From positions 39,208,945-39,272,944 of the forward strand of contig JAOANR010000009.1 of NCBI GenBank assembly GCA_030278955.1: a stretch of DNA of 64,000 bases. The letters are read 5' to 3'. The notes below the pieces were generated by a model that saw only the letters and a program-made list of their open reading frames with translations, did not search any database and had not been told where the DNA came from. This document shows, piece after piece, positions 1 to 11,600 of this stretch. Every line of letters starts with the position of its first letter. The stretch's first letter is position 1. The DNA comes from Hygrophila difformis (Eukaryota > Streptophyta > Magnoliopsida > Lamiales > Acanthaceae). The position numbers and the translations under genes were made by a program.

Positions 1-430
1 GTTCAAGTATACAATTAAATTATTTATTTTTAAATTGGTAAATGGAATATTTTTGTATGCATGCCTAGGAGTAAAACTTAATTATTTAGCTAAACCCCTT
101 TATTGCTATGTTAGGATCGACTTACTCAGTATTTTATATACTGATAAAATTGTTGTTTTTCTCTTTTTCAGATTATGGAGAAAATGCATGAGCATATGCA
201 TTTGTGGGATGGAAAAATTTAAACATTGTTTTATCGCTTTTATGATACTTGCATATCGGGCATGTAAAACCCGAGTTTTGGCCATGTCGGCCCATTTTAT
301 TATTTTCCGCTGCGACTTATTATTATCACTGTTATGTGTGGATGAGATTTATTATTATTATTATTATTTTTAAATAAATTCCGTACTTGTTTTAAAACTC
401 TTCCCAATACCTATAGCCTTGCATCTCATT
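1..430 (+). repeat. Array A, first LTR (right part, before T1 insertion)
   Basis: This is the 3' portion of an array-A LTR; its left part lies upstream of the window. It matches the intact third A LTR from about 56287 onward. It holds the conserved stem-loop (TCAGTA 126-131, TACTGA 139-144), a pyrimidine-rich run ending in CAG at 169-171, and the GGCCATGTCGGCC palindrome (280-292). It is cut at 430 by T1 and resumes at 10035. The 5 bases before T1 (TCATT) correspond to TCTTT after it, a TSD with one mismatch. Confidence 0.9.
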
Positions 431-2726
431 TGTAACACCCCGATTTAATTAACTCATAATTAATTTAATTTAGTTATGGTTAATTAACAAAAGACTTGGT
501 ATGTGGATTATTTTGTAGGTGAATGAAGATTTAAGTGGGGGAATAAGTGAGTTCAACTCACAAGATAATAAGAGTCAAGTACTCAAATGGGTGTTAAATG
601 GTAGAATTGGTCAAGGCAAGTAACCAAGCCACTAACCCATCTTCCGACCCGACCCATTTGTCAACCAGGGTCGACCCACATTCCATCAAAACACCCCAAA
701 TCAGCCATACCCCTTTCATTTGCACCCAACACTTAGAAAATTAGGGCTCATCCCGTTTTCGTGGAGGAAGAGAGAAAAATGGTGCCCTTGGGAAGGAATT
801 GGCAAGTTTGAGCTCAAATCAAGTTGGGGGATTGTTTATATATGCTTTGGTAAGTAATTTCCACCATTTACATCTTGTTTTTGAAGAGCCTTTGAGATGT
901 TTTTGGGGGTGTTTCTCAAAGTGGCGAAAATTTGGTGTTTGAAGGTTTCTTGCTTTTGGTGTTGATTTGGAGCTTGGATTTCCACCAATTTCAGTTTGAG
1001 GCTTGTATTGAGGTATTGGGGTAAGTTTTTGACTTGGTTTTGTTGGCCTAAGTTGGAGATTCAACTCAAATATACTTGCAAGTTGGTGTTGGAGTGTGAT
1101 TGGGAGATTTTGATACTTTGGGTTGAATTCTTGCAATGTAGGCTTGGAATTGTAGATTGGGAGCTTGGAGGTTGAGGAGAGGAGCTTGGAGACTCGTCTA
1201 CATCCAAGGCAAGGGTAGAGATATGTTCGATTGGGGGCTAAACTGCCGGAATGGCCGGAAAACGCCATGTCCGACAGCCTCTGCCGACCGACGCGCCGTT
1301 GGTGCGCCGCGCGTGATCAGCGCGCGGCGTCTCTGTTGAGACGCCGCGGACCACGCGGTGTCCGCGCGCTGCGCGCGGGCAGCGCGTGGCACCTGCTGTT
1401 GCCAAATTCGATTTTTTTCTTTTCTCCGTTTTGTCTATTCTTGCTCTTTGGTCATCCTTATGTCTCTAAATATGATCCTAGCAAGCTTGAACTATCATTA
1501 TGCTCACAATCTTGGAACTTAGTTGCGATTAGCGGTGATCTACTATGCCTTAGTTGAGATCGAGTCTTGCGTCGCTTCTATGTTGATGTGAGAGTTGGTG
1601 CCGATACGTGGGACTTGGTACACCCCTGATTATACTTAACTCGCGATGAGTTGTTTATTTTGTCATGATGCGTTAATTTACGTATGGACATGTGTTGATA
1701 TGATTATGAATCTAAATTATGCTTTCGAGGATATTGGGTATCCTATGCTTACGAGTCGGTATCCGATTGGGCATAGTTAATACCTTATCCTGAGCATTGA
1801 GACTGATAAGGATTGTATATCCGTAGTCTGGAAATTTGGCTGATAAAGGGCTCATGATCCTTTGCCTGACCCGCTTGCCGTAAGCCATGTTCTCAGCTGT
1901 TAGTGTCCGCGGCGGGGGCACTGTGGGTATGTCTCCCGACCATTAAGGGGAGTGGACCCTTATATGGGGGGGAATACCGACCATGGTACTTAGGATGCGC
2001 GCTAGACATTCTTATGTGCTGCATTTAGGGTAGATAGACATCATAGGTCATAACATTACATCTCATCATCCATCATTCATTTTATTTGCAGTGGTTGAAG
2101 CACCGGTATGGGACGGTGTGATGTTCATCTATTTACATTGTGCAATTATTATGATATGCCTAATAATGTTTATGTATGTACTATATATATATATATATAT
2201 ACTTCTATAGAATTATGTTAATTCTTGTCTTCTCTTATGCCGGTTATTTCTACTCTTGCTTAGTACCTTGTACTGACCCTTTGCAATTGTTTCTATGTAT
2301 AGATACTCCCGAGGAGGACGCAGAGCCTGATCACGATGTGGGGTTTGGGGATGAGTGATCTACCTAGAGATGCATTAGCATGTTGTGGACTTATGTGCTT
2401 GTCTTGAATATTATGCTATGACTCAATTACCTTATCTCGTACTGTTTGTGGTATTGATCGGTGCACTATGTTCTGTTTTGTGTCTTACTTGGTATCTTTG
2501 ACCGGTTGAGATGAGACTGTTATGTCGCACGATTTAGGCTTGTAAGCCGGACGTCGGTTAAGATGTGATATTTCCTTTCTGGATTTGTATTCTGATGTTC
2601 TGGTTTATTGGCTTTCTGTTTACTTGGCTTTGTGTTATTGATCTTAAATTGATTGGCCAACAGTTTAAGAGAGGTAACACGGCAGTGACGTCACAAAAAT
2701 TGGTTTTAAATTTTTGGGGCGTTACA
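431..2726 (+). repeat. T1 5' LTR
   Basis: 2296-bp LTR running from TGTAACACCC to GGCGTTACA, matching 7738-10034. It contains a TATATA candidate TATA stretch (836-843), GTAAGT donor-like sites near 850 and 1019, a very GC- and CpG-rich block (about 1285-1395), a TA dinucleotide run near 2182-2201 and a TTTGCAG acceptor-like site ending at 2093. ORFs in this region are also found in the other LTR copy in the same antisense frame, but show no protein family signature and are not called genes. Confidence 0.93.
1323..1348 (+). repeat. GC-rich perfect hairpin in T1 LTR
   Basis: An 11-bp perfect inverted repeat (CGCGGCGTCTC, 1323-1333; GAGACGCCGCG, 1338-1348) with loop TGTT, followed by further short CG-rich inverted repeats to about 1395. 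The same stem is intact in the 3' LTR near 8629-8654. It lies in the CpG-rich part of the LTR; whether it has a regulatory role is unknown. Confidence 0.75.
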
Positions 2727-2729
2727 GGT

Positions 2730-2745
2730 TGGTATCAGAGCCATG
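2730..2745 (+). other. T1 primer-binding site (tRNA-iMet)
   Basis: TGGTATCAGAGCCATG lies 3 bases after the 5' LTR end. TGGTATCAGAGC is the standard complement to the 3' end of plant initiator tRNA-Met, used to prime minus-strand cDNA synthesis. Confidence 0.92.
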
Positions 2746-3026
2746 TTTGCTCGTATGTGCTTAGAATTTTGACACAAGCATGTGGTGAGGTGTGTGGGGG
2801 AAAGCATATAGTGTAGGAATTGCTTCTGGTTCTGCTTATATTCTTGTTGATTGCATTGTTTTGGATATCTGCGTGCCCTATATGGTTGGATTGTGGTTTG
2901 TGAATCGACCCATGATCAATCCATAGGGATATTCCGGGGGATCTATACTTAATAATTGATGTTCGGTAAAGAATTATTCTTATTTACCGAATGTTGCTGA
3001 ATATTTCGTTATGTTATGAGTGCAGG

Positions 3027-4209
3027 ATGCCACCGCGCAGGGATGGAGAGCCCAGGAGGAGGGGAAGGCGTCGTAGGAATCCGGGGCCAGTTATTGGGGG
3101 TCGTGGACAGTACCACGAGGATGACGGGCTTGGCTATGATCATGGGGATAATGTCCCAAATGAAGAACCTATGGAGGTGGAGGATGACTTGAATTATGAG
3201 GACGAACCAGTGCCTCCATCACCACCGCCACCTGGGCAGATGCCCTTCGACCCTCAGTTTATGCAATACATGTTTAACGCTATGCATGGGATGTATCAGG
3301 GGCAGGCGAATCAGCCTGCACAGCCACCACCCCAACCCGTGGACTACGTGCATCTAGCAAGGCACTATCAGCCGCCGGTCTTTAGTGGAGGAGTAGACCC
3401 GGTTGCTCTGACTGATTGGATTTATCATATGGAGGAGATCTTCGAGAATATAGACTGTCCAGAGAATTGGAAAGTCAGGGTGGGACGGCAGTATCTTACT
3501 GGACCAGCGCTCCATTGGTGGAGGTCGTGTAAGAGTGACCTCATTGCGAGACGCGATTTCTCATGGGAGGTTTTCTGTCACGCTTTGAGATCCCACTTTT
3601 TCACCACACAGATGATGAATGTTAAGAAGAGGGAGTTCCTCAACTTAGAGCAAGTGGGGAACATGACAGTATCTGAGTACTACGGTCGTTTTGTGGAACT
3701 CATGTCGTATGTACCAATGCTAGTTGCTGGTGAGGAAGATAAGGTTTCAAGGTTTGTTGATGGACTGAAGGCTGAGATCCGGACAGGATTTAGCACACAA
3801 CACGCATCCTTATCTTCAGCATATGATCAGGCTTTATTCATTGAGAGGGCTCGCGCTGATGTGCAGCGGGTGTGGACCGCGCGTCGTAGGGATTCAGGGG
3901 GATCGAGCAGACCCCAGAGGGGACAGCCGAGGCCGAGGGGTGGTGGAGAGACCTCTAGGGCTCCGACTTATGCACAGTCACAGTACAGGGGCGGGTCCCA
4001 TTGCTGGAATTGCGGACAGGAAGGACATTTGAGGCCACAGTGCCCACAGTTGGTGGGCCGAGCAGGAGGTACTACTTCAGGTGCTTCCGGTGGGAATGCG
4101 TCGCGTGGACGAGGTGCAGACAGAGGTCGTGGACCACAGAGGGGCCGTGGAGGCCGCCTCAACGTGATTGAGCGGGCTGAGCTAGATGGGCGAGACGATG
4201 TCATGACTG
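3027..4209 (+). CDS. gag: T1 gag (exon 1 of a probable spliced gag-pol)
   Basis: Capsid/nucleocapsid polyprotein of T1. I place the start at 3027 (MPPRRDGEPRR) rather than the upstream in-frame ATG at 2991, because the basic N-terminus starts there and the upstream 12 residues look like leader. The central part (about residues 110-270) is a retrotransposon-Gag domain with paired tryptophans (LHWWRSCKSD) and the LNLEQVGNMTVSEYYGRF stretch. One CX2CX4HX4C zinc knuckle (CWNCGQEGHLRPQC, about 4000-4043) is followed by a Gly/Arg-rich tail. Unspliced, the frame ends at TGA 4242-4244. A GTAAGT donor at 4210 would join it in frame to protease. No internal stop is seen, so Gag itself may still be encodable. 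Confidence 0.88.
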
Positions 4210-4298
4210 GTAAGTTTACATTGTTCAATTTCAATCTTAATTGATCTAACCATCTGTAACGAGTACCTAGGTAGTGCCTTATGTTGTTGAATGTGTAG
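4210..4298 (+). other. Probable 89-nt intron between gag and protease of T1
   Basis: The gag reading frame reaches ACTG|GTAAGT at 4209/4210. A TGTGTAG|GT acceptor ends at 4298, and a CTAAC branch-point-like sequence sits about 45 bases before it. I count 59 of 89 bases as A or T, against a G-rich gag. Joining 4209 to 4299 restores a glycine codon and carries Gag straight into the protease start (residues MTG then [16 protein letters not shown]), which resembles the unspliced gag-protease linkers of the other elements here. Both alternative frames run into stops inside this segment. Splicing is inferred; no transcript evidence is available here. Confidence 0.72.
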
Positions 4299-7200
4299 GT
4301 ACTATACTAGTTGATAATGTGCCTGCTTATGCCTTATATGATTCTGGTGCATCATGCTCGTTTATATCATCGGAATTCGTAACCAAGAATGATATGGGAC
4401 CACTGGAGGCTTATCAACTCCCTGTTACGCTACCTTCGGGAGACCTCATGCGGAGCCAGTGGATTAAACCCGATGCACAGATAATCATCAAAGATCGAGA
4501 GTTCAGAGCGAATCTAGTGGTGCTGGATTTGGCCGATTTTGACGTGATCTTGGGAATGGATTGGCTATCTAAGTACCGAGCCAGATTGGACTGCGGAATA
4601 CCAAGGATTTCCTTCACCGATGAGGAAGGTGAGCAAGTGATTTATTACCCTCCTAACATTGGAGTGGTATCTTCTGTCACTTTTGCAGCCTTAATTCGAA
4701 AGGGGTATCCGGTGTACTTTTGTTCCGTGCGTGAGATGACACCAGCACCCTCGAGTTCGACAATTGCAAAGATTCCTATTGTATCGGAGTTCCCAGATGT
4801 GTTCCCTGATGAGATACCCGGATTTCCACCTGCCCGGGAGATAGACTTTGCCCTTGACTTGGTGTCGGGGGCGGCACCAGTTGCCAAGGCCCCGTACCGA
4901 ATGGCTCCTGCTGAGTTGAGGGAGTTGAAGAAACAGCTTAAGGATCTACTTGATAAAGGATACATTCAGCCTAGCAGCTCACCTTGGGGAGCACCGGTAA
5001 TCTTTGTCAAAAAGAAGGACGGGAGCTTACGGATGTGTATTGATTATCGGGGGCTCAATCAGGTCATAGTCAAGAACCGTTACCCACTGCCGATGATTGA
5101 TGACCTATTTGACCAGTTGAAGGGTGCATCTACATTCTCTAAGATCGACTTGAGATCGGGATATCATCAGATTCGGGTGGCAGAGGGAGATCGTGAAAAG
5201 ACAGCTTTCCGAACGCGGTACGGCCATTTTGAGTTCACAGTGATGCCATTTGGGCTGACTAATGCCCCAGCAGTTTTTATGGATTTAATGCATCTCGTCT
5301 TTCGACCTTGGCTAGACGTTTGTGTGGTCGTCTTTATTGATGAAATTTTGGTATACTCTCCCAATATAAAGACACACAAGGAACACCTCAGGACAGTTTT
5401 ACAGGTACTTCGGGAGCACAGGTTGTATGCCAAACTTTCGAAGTGTGAGTTTGGTTGGATCAGGTGGCTTTCCTTGGGCATATTGTGTCAGGAGAAGGAA
5501 TTTCAGTAGACCCCGCGAAGGTCGAAGCAGTGTTGGAGTGGAATCCTCCAACTAATGTCAGTGAGGTACGTAGTTTCCTTGGATTGGTGGGATACTACAG
5601 AAGGTTCATCGAGGGGTTCGCCAGCATTGCTCGACCCTTGACTCGGTTATTGTGGAAGGATGTATCATTTCATTGGAGTGAGGACTGTCAGCAGGCTTTT
5701 GATCTATTGAAGGAGAAGGTGACAGAGGCTCCGATCCTAGTGTTACCTGATGAGTTGGGGGAATATGAGGTATACACAGATGCATCTCATCAAGGACTTG
5801 GGTGTGTACTTATGCAGTATGGAAGGGTGATTGCGTATGCCTCTAGACAATTAAAGCCTCACGAGCTGAATTACCCACCTCACGACCTGGAGATGGCAGC
5901 GGTCGTGCATGCATTAAAAATTTGGAGGCATTATCGTTATGGCGCCAAGTGCCAAATCTACTCGGATCATAAGAATCTTAAATGTCTCTACACTGCAGAT
6001 AAGATGAGCGGTAGACAGAGGAGGTGGTTGGAGTTTTTACAGGACTATGACACGAGTATTTAGTACATAGAAGGGAAAGCAAACCGAGTGGCTGATGCAC
6101 TTAGCAGGAAAGGACATGTACTGAACTCGATTACTCTCCCTTGGAAGTTGAGGCAGGAGTTAGACAAGGAAGGTGTTGTGGTTGTACCTTACGGCACGAT
6201 AGCGAGGTTGTATGCTATGACGGTGGTGCCATCATTACTCGAGGAGCTCAGACTGAGTCAAGCTGTAAGTCAAGAGATGATGCATTTAAGAGCTCAGATT
6301 CGTAAGGGTAAGGCGGAAGACTTTGTGATTGATAGCCAGGATATGATCAAGTTTCAGGACCGTTGGTGTGTGCCTCCGGAAGATCAAGCGTTGAAAAGAA
6401 AGATTATGGAGGAAGCACATTGCACACCTTATTCTATACATCCAGGAGCAGTAAACATGTACAAGGATTTGAGGTAAAACTATTGGTGGAAAGGCATGAA
6501 GAAGGAAGTGGCAGAATTTGTGTCTAGGTGTTCCACTTGCCAGAAGGTGAAAGCCGAGCATATGAGGCCTTCAGGCTTATTACAACCTTTGGATGGTCCT
6601 ACTTGGAAATGGGAGTCCATTGCTATGGACTTTGTCACCGGGCTACCCAGGTCACGGAGCAGATTTGATACTATTTGGGTAGTTGTGGACCGACTAACCA
6701 AGAGTGCTGTGTTAAAACCGATGAGATTGAGCTGGAGCATGCAACAGTTGACTGGCGCTTACATCCAACATGTGGTTAGACGTTTTGGTATCCCTCGGGA
6801 GATCATTTCCGACAGAGATTCCAGGTTCTTGTCAAGGTTTTGGAAGGAATTGCAGACAACCTTTGGGACACAGATCAGTATGAGTACTGCGTGGCACCCT
6901 CAGACTGATGGACAGACTGAAAGGACCATCAGAACCTTGGAAAATATGTTGAGGGCGTGTGTGATGGATTTTCAAGGATTGTGGGAGGAACACCTACCCT
7001 TGGTGGAGTTCTCCTACAACAATAGCTATCACGCGAGTATTCGTATGGCGCCTTTCGAGGCCTTATACGGAAGAAGGTGCAGGACACCCTTATGTTGGAG
7101 TGACCCTTCAGAACGAGCGGTGATGGGTCCTGAACTTATTGAACAGACCACTGAGGTGGTGCGGGTGATCAGGGACAGAATGAAGGAAGCCCAGGATCGT

Positions 7201-7677
7201 CAGAAGAGTTATGCTTATTTGTCCAGGAGAGACATTGAATTCGCGGTTGGAGATTGGGTACTTTTGAGAGTGTCACCCATGAGGGGCGTGAGGCGGTTTG
7301 GGAAGAAGGGGAAACTGAGTCCCAGATTTATAGGCCCCTATGAGATCACTAAGAAGATTGGGAAGGTCGCATACTGGTTAGAGTTTCCAGCTGAGGTGGG
7401 AAATGTGCACAACGTTTTCCACATCTCTCAGTTGAGGAAGTTTATCTCGGATCCTGACAAGATTATACAACCGGAGGAGGTGGAGTTGGATGACAGCCTA
7501 GAATACGAAGAATACCCCGTGGCGATTCTAGACACTAAAGAAAAGGTACTTCGCAATAAGGTGAACAAAATGGTGAAAGTACTTTGGTCGAGACATGGCG
7601 TAGAGGATGCCACTTGGGAGACAGAGGACGGCATGGCGGAGCGTTATCCCGAATTGGATTTAACTCCAATTCAATGA
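4299..7677 (+). pseudogene. pol: T1 pol (protease-RT-RNase H-integrase-chromodomain), broken
   Basis: Domains in order: aspartic protease (DSGASCS, about 4340-4360); RT (from about 4787, with the FIDE motif at about 5332-5349 in place of the usual F/YxDD); RNase H ([12 protein letters not shown], near 5770); integrase with HHCC finger (6440-6560) and catalytic D, D, E contexts (MDFVTGLP near 6628, SDRDSRF near 6810, EFSYNNSYH near 7009); and a chromodomain-like tail (about 7500-7660). A one-base deletion near 5448 shifts the frame. Stops lie at 6061-6063 (TAG, in the linker before ADALSRK) and 6475-6477 (TAA, inside the integrase zinc finger). The second catalytic Asp of RT reads Glu. The element is therefore not autonomous today. 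Confidence 0.92.
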
Positions 7678-7703
7678 GGTAATAACATTAATCCATACTT
7701 TTC

Positions 7704-7737
7704 ATTCGAGGACGAATGATCCTAAGGGCGAGGGATT
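7704..7737 (+). promoter_or_regulatory. T1 3' hairpin and polypurine tract
   Basis: Inverted repeat CATTCG (7704-7709), loop AGGA, CGAATG (7714-7719), then ATCCTAAGGGCGAGGGAT, abutting the 3' LTR at 7738. The purine run is the plus-strand primer site. The hairpin is the T1 counterpart of the AACTTCG-AGGA-CGAAGTT hairpin of the other elements: the loop is the same and the stem bases have changed in compensated fashion. Confidence 0.8.
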
Positions 7738-9469
7738 GTAACACCCCGATTTAATTAACTCATAATTAATTTAATTTAGTTATGGTTAATTAACAAAAGA
7801 CTTGGTATGTGGATTATTTTGTAGGTGAATGAAGATTTAAGTGGGGGAATAAGTGAGTTCAACTCACAAGATAATAAGAGTCAAGTACTCAAATGGGTGT
7901 TAAATGGTAGAATTGGTCAAGACAAGTAACCAAGCCACTAACCCATCTTCCGACCCGACCCATTTGTCAACCCGGGTCGACCCACATTCCATCAAAACAC
8001 CCCAAATCAGCCATACCCCTTTCATTTGCACCCAACACTTAGAAAATTAGGGCTCATCCCGTTTTTGTGGAGGAAGAGAGAAAAATGGTGCCCTTGGGAA
8101 GGAATTGGCAAGTTTGAGCTCAAATCAAGTTGGGGGATTGTTTATATATGCTTTGGTAAGTAATTTCCACCATTTACATCTTGTTTTTGAAGAGCCTTTG
8201 AGATGTTTTTGGGGGTGTTTCTCAAAGTGGCGAAAATTTGGTGTTTGAAGGTTTCTTGCTTTTGGTGTTGATTTGGAGCTTGGATTTCCACCAATTTCAG
8301 TTTGAGGCTTGTATTGAGGTATTTGGGTAAGTTTTTGACTTGGTTTTGTTGGCCTAAGTTGGAGTTTCAACTCAAATATACTTGCAAGTTGGTGTTGGAG
8401 TGCGATTGGGAGATTTTGATACTTTGGGTTGAATTCTTGCAATGTAGGCTTGGAATTGTAGATTGGGAGCTTGGAGGTTGAGGAGAGGAGCTTGGAGACT
8501 CGTCTACATCGAAGGCAAGGGTAGAGATAGGTTCGATTGGGGGCTAAACTGCCGGAATGGCCGGAAAACGCCATGTCCGACAGCCTCTGCCGACCGATGC
8601 GCCGTTGGCGCGCCGCACGTGATCAGCGCGCGGCGTCTCTGTTGAGACGCCGCGGACCACGCGGTGTCCGCGTGCTGCACGCGGGCAGCGCGTGGCACCT
8701 GCTGTTGCCAAATTCGATTTTTCTTCTTGTTTCTCCGTTTTGTCTATTCTTGCTCTTTGGTCATCCTTATGTCTCTAAATATGATCCTAGCAAGCTTGAA
8801 CTATCATTATGCTCACAATCTTGGAACTTAGTTGCGATTAGCGGTGATCTACTATGCCTTAGTTGAGATTGAGTCTTGCGTCGCTTCTATGTTGATGTGA
8901 GAGTTGGTGCCGATACGTTGTTTATACTTAACTCGCGATGAGTTGTTTATTTTGTCATGATGCGTTAATTTACGTATGGACATGTGTTGATATGATTATG
9001 AATCTAAATTATGCTTTCGAGGATATTGGGTATCCTATGCTTACGAGTCGGTATCCGATTGGGCATAGTTAATACCTTATCCTGAGCATTGAGACTGATA
9101 AGGATTGTATATCCGTAGTCTGGAAATTTGGCTGATAAAGGGCTCATGATCCATAGCCTGACCCGCTTGCCGTAAGCCACATTCTCAGCTGTTAGTGTCC
9201 GCAGCGGGGGCACTGTGGGTATGTCTCCCGACCATTAAGGGGAGTGGACCCTTATATGGGGGGGAATACCGACCATGGTACTTAGGATGCGCGCTAGACA
9301 TTCTTATGTGCTGCATTTAGGGTAGATAGACCTCATAGGTCATAACATTACATCTCATCATCCATCATTCATTTTATTTGCAGTGGTTGAAGCACCGGTA
9401 TGGGACGGTGTGATGTTCATCTATTTACATTGTGCACTTATTATGCTATGCCTAATAATGTTTATGTAT

Positions 9470-9510
<41 letters not shown>

Positions 9511-10034
9511 TACTATAGAATTATGTTAATTCTTGTCTTCCCTTATGCCGGTTATTTCTACTCTTGCTCAGTACCTTGTACTGACCCTTTGCAATTGTTT
9601 CTATGTATAGATACTCCCGAGGAGGACGCAGAGCCTGATCATGATGTGGGGTTTGGGGATGAGTGATCTACCTAGAGATGCATTAGCATGTTGTGGACTT
9701 ATGTGCTTGTCTTGAATATTATGCTATGACTCAATTACCTTATCTCGTACTGTTTGTGGTATTGATCGGTGCACTATGTTCTGTTTTGTGTTTTACTTGG
9801 TATCTCTGACCGGTTGAGATGAGACTGTTATATCGCACGATTTAGGCTTGTAAGCCGGACGTCTGTTAAGATGTGATATTTCCTTTCTGGATTTGTATTC
9901 TGATGTTCTGGTTTATTGGCTTTCTGTTTACTTGGCTACGTGTTATTGATCTTAAATTGATTGGCCAACAGTTTAAGAGAGGTAACACGGCAGTGACGTC
10001 ACAAAAATTGGTTTTAAATTTTTGGGGCATTACA
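7738..10034 (+). repeat. T1 3' LTR
   Basis: 2297-bp copy of 431-2726. It lacks about 20 bases present in the 5' LTR at 1609-1628 and has a longer TA run (near 9475-9507). It is followed by TSD TCTTT (10035-10039), after which the interrupted array-A LTR resumes. Confidence 0.93.
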
Positions 10035-10121
10035 TCTTTAGCAAGCTCGGAGAATCCGTGTCTGGCTAGGGAGGTGTGGCGATGACATCCCGGCCTGGGT
10101 TATCAAATACGGGGTGTTACA
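10035..10121 (+). repeat. Array A, first LTR (last 87 bp, after T1)
   Basis: Continuation of the LTR in 1-430. It includes the strongly conserved LTR 3' end (…GGTGTGGCG-ATGACATCCCGGCCTGGG…GGGGTGTTACA) shared by all array A, B, C, D and E LTRs. It ends at 10121, immediately before the A-I primer-binding site. Confidence 0.9.
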
Positions 10122-10575
10122 AGTTGGTATCAGAGCCCGAAATATTTTAAAGCTACTATTATTATTTTTAAACCATCATTTTAAACCTAATATTGTTTTT
10201 TTAAAAAAAATTATTATTTTTAACTACTAGTATTATTTTTAGCCCAAAGTTTGAGCCCAAAATTTCCTATCTACTTAGAATAATATTTTTGAGCCCAAAG
10301 ATTAATTTTTTTTCCCAAAAATTTTTATGATAGGCCCAATCATTTTGACCCAAATACCCATATTTTTGTTACTTTAGCCCAAGTTATTAATTTTGGCCCA
10401 ATATAGAGGCCCAACTTTTTAATTACTTAAATCCATGATTAAATTTAAATTAAAAACACATTAAATAAATTTTTATTGGGGGGATTGCATATGCATATTC
10501 ATGTAGATTTAAATTCTTGCATATCTTGACTTTGCTCGAAACAAGTTCTAACTCTAACCTCCTTGTTGACATTAG
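10122..10575 (+). other. A-I primer-binding site and AT-rich leader
   Basis: TGGTATCAGAGCCC (tRNA-iMet complement) begins at 10125, 3 bases after the LTR. The rest is A/T-rich untranslated leader with repeated AGCCCAA-like words (10245-10415). I see no ORF or known RNA here. Equivalent leader lies at 48677-49069. Confidence 0.8.
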
Positions 10576-10961
10576 ATGGCCGAACCCAATGCAAACATGA
10601 TGAATCTGATGATGAAACTAATGAATGCCTATCTAGAGTCACAACAACATGTCAATTACTTCAAGACTCGGGTACAACAACTAGAGGGTAACGTGGCCCA
10701 TTTGGGACATCTTAGGGAAGCTGACCATCACGATATAACTCAACTCAAGGCCCAAGTCGCGAACTTCAAACCCAAGTGGTTGCACTTCAAAACAAGGATA
10801 ACGAGCTGATGATGCAAGTAGGGCACTTAGGAATGGAACTGATGAGCCTAGAGGATGACGTATTTCCTCAGAGCCCCGAGCCTGTTGGAAAACCCACCCT
10901 CATTGACGTATCCAGCGACGAGGACGATCCCATCGAGGATGCACCTACCTATTCAATCTAG
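10576..10961 (+). pseudogene. ORF0 of A-I (coiled-coil, acidic-tail protein), frameshifted
   Basis: Small gene upstream of gag, starting MAEPNANMMNLMMKLMN. About 128 codons once compared with the A-II copy. The N-terminal two thirds look like amphipathic, Gln/Leu-rich helix (coiled coil); the last quarter is acidic with a Ser-Asp cluster (SSDEDDPIEDAP). A missing base near 10752, relative to A-II at 49252, shifts the frame, so the first frame ends at 10809 and the tail is read in 10776-10961. Homologues with the same layout lie at 49070-49456, 37806-38141 and, on the minus strand, 28840-29301. I recognise no known family; function is unknown. Confidence 0.7.
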
Positions 10962-11600
10962 ACTTGGAGATCCATACCGATGAACTATTATTTATATATC
11001 CCTTTAGACTATTATCAGCACTACTACCTCTGTTTCGAATGCTTGTAACCCAAATAAAAAAAAAATTTCTTGAGTAATAAATACACAAGCATTTATTTTA
11101 TATACAAGTATATTTAAATTATTCCTCACATTTATTTAAATTATCATTCTTTAATTACCTCGATCAAATAAAGGAACAAGGTAATAATAAATAAAACAAC
11201 ATATGCATATGTAATAAAGAGATAACAACCAAACAAAAATACAAGTATTAATGAATAAACGACATATATATACCATATAAAGACAATAATCAAACAATGA
11301 TACCCCAAACCCTGAAAACCCTAAACCCTAGACCCTATATTTAAAAAAAAAACCTGAACATGTTACTGTTCATGAAAAAAAAACCAACACGAAAACGAAA
11401 ACGCAAACGGAAACAAACAACAAGCGTTAAACAACTTCCAACAACAATAAATAATATACAAAACTCTAAACAACCTCTACTAACTGGATCTAGTGGAGTG
11501 ATACCTGTTAATACTATACATTATTTAATAAATCACTTCACAAGCATTATATGATACTTCAACAAGAAAATCTAAGAATCTCTCTTGTTCTTGCAACAGC
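10962..11600 (+). other. A-I leader between ORF0 and gag
   Basis: A/T-rich untranslated stretch with several AATAAA-type words (11050-11200) and a CCCTAAACCCTA telo-box-like run at about 11319-11333. ORFs here are low-complexity and not supported as genes. The same arrangement is present at 49457-50073. Confidence 0.7.

Larger units (their letters stand above)
431..10034 (+). mobile_element. T1: complete Ty3/gypsy element (chromovirus, Tekay/Del-like)
   Basis: Full-length LTR retrotransposon inserted in the first array-A LTR. The order is 5' LTR, tRNA-iMet primer-binding site, gag, protease, RT, RNase H, integrase, chromodomain-like tail, polypurine tract, 3' LTR. LTR boundaries are TGTAACACCC and GCGTTACA/GCATTACA. 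I count about 35 base differences between the LTRs by eye (roughly 1.5 %), plus a 20-base gap and a TA-repeat length change, so the insertion is fairly young. Pol is broken by one frameshift and two stops. It differs from the other elements here in its LTR sequence, in lacking ORF0, and in an apparent gag-protease intron. The Tekay/Del assignment rests on gene order and tail motifs and was not tested by phylogeny. Confidence 0.93.

Noticed and set aside
819..1268. 149-codon antisense ORF in the T1 LTR, repeated at 8125-8574
   Set aside because: Its recurrence is only LTR duplication. It has no domain signature, biased composition, and overlaps CpG-rich LTR sequence.
11319..11333. Interstitial telomere from CCCTAAACCCTA (also near 49787)
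   Set aside because: Only about two units; better described as a telo-box-like motif in an A/T-rich leader.
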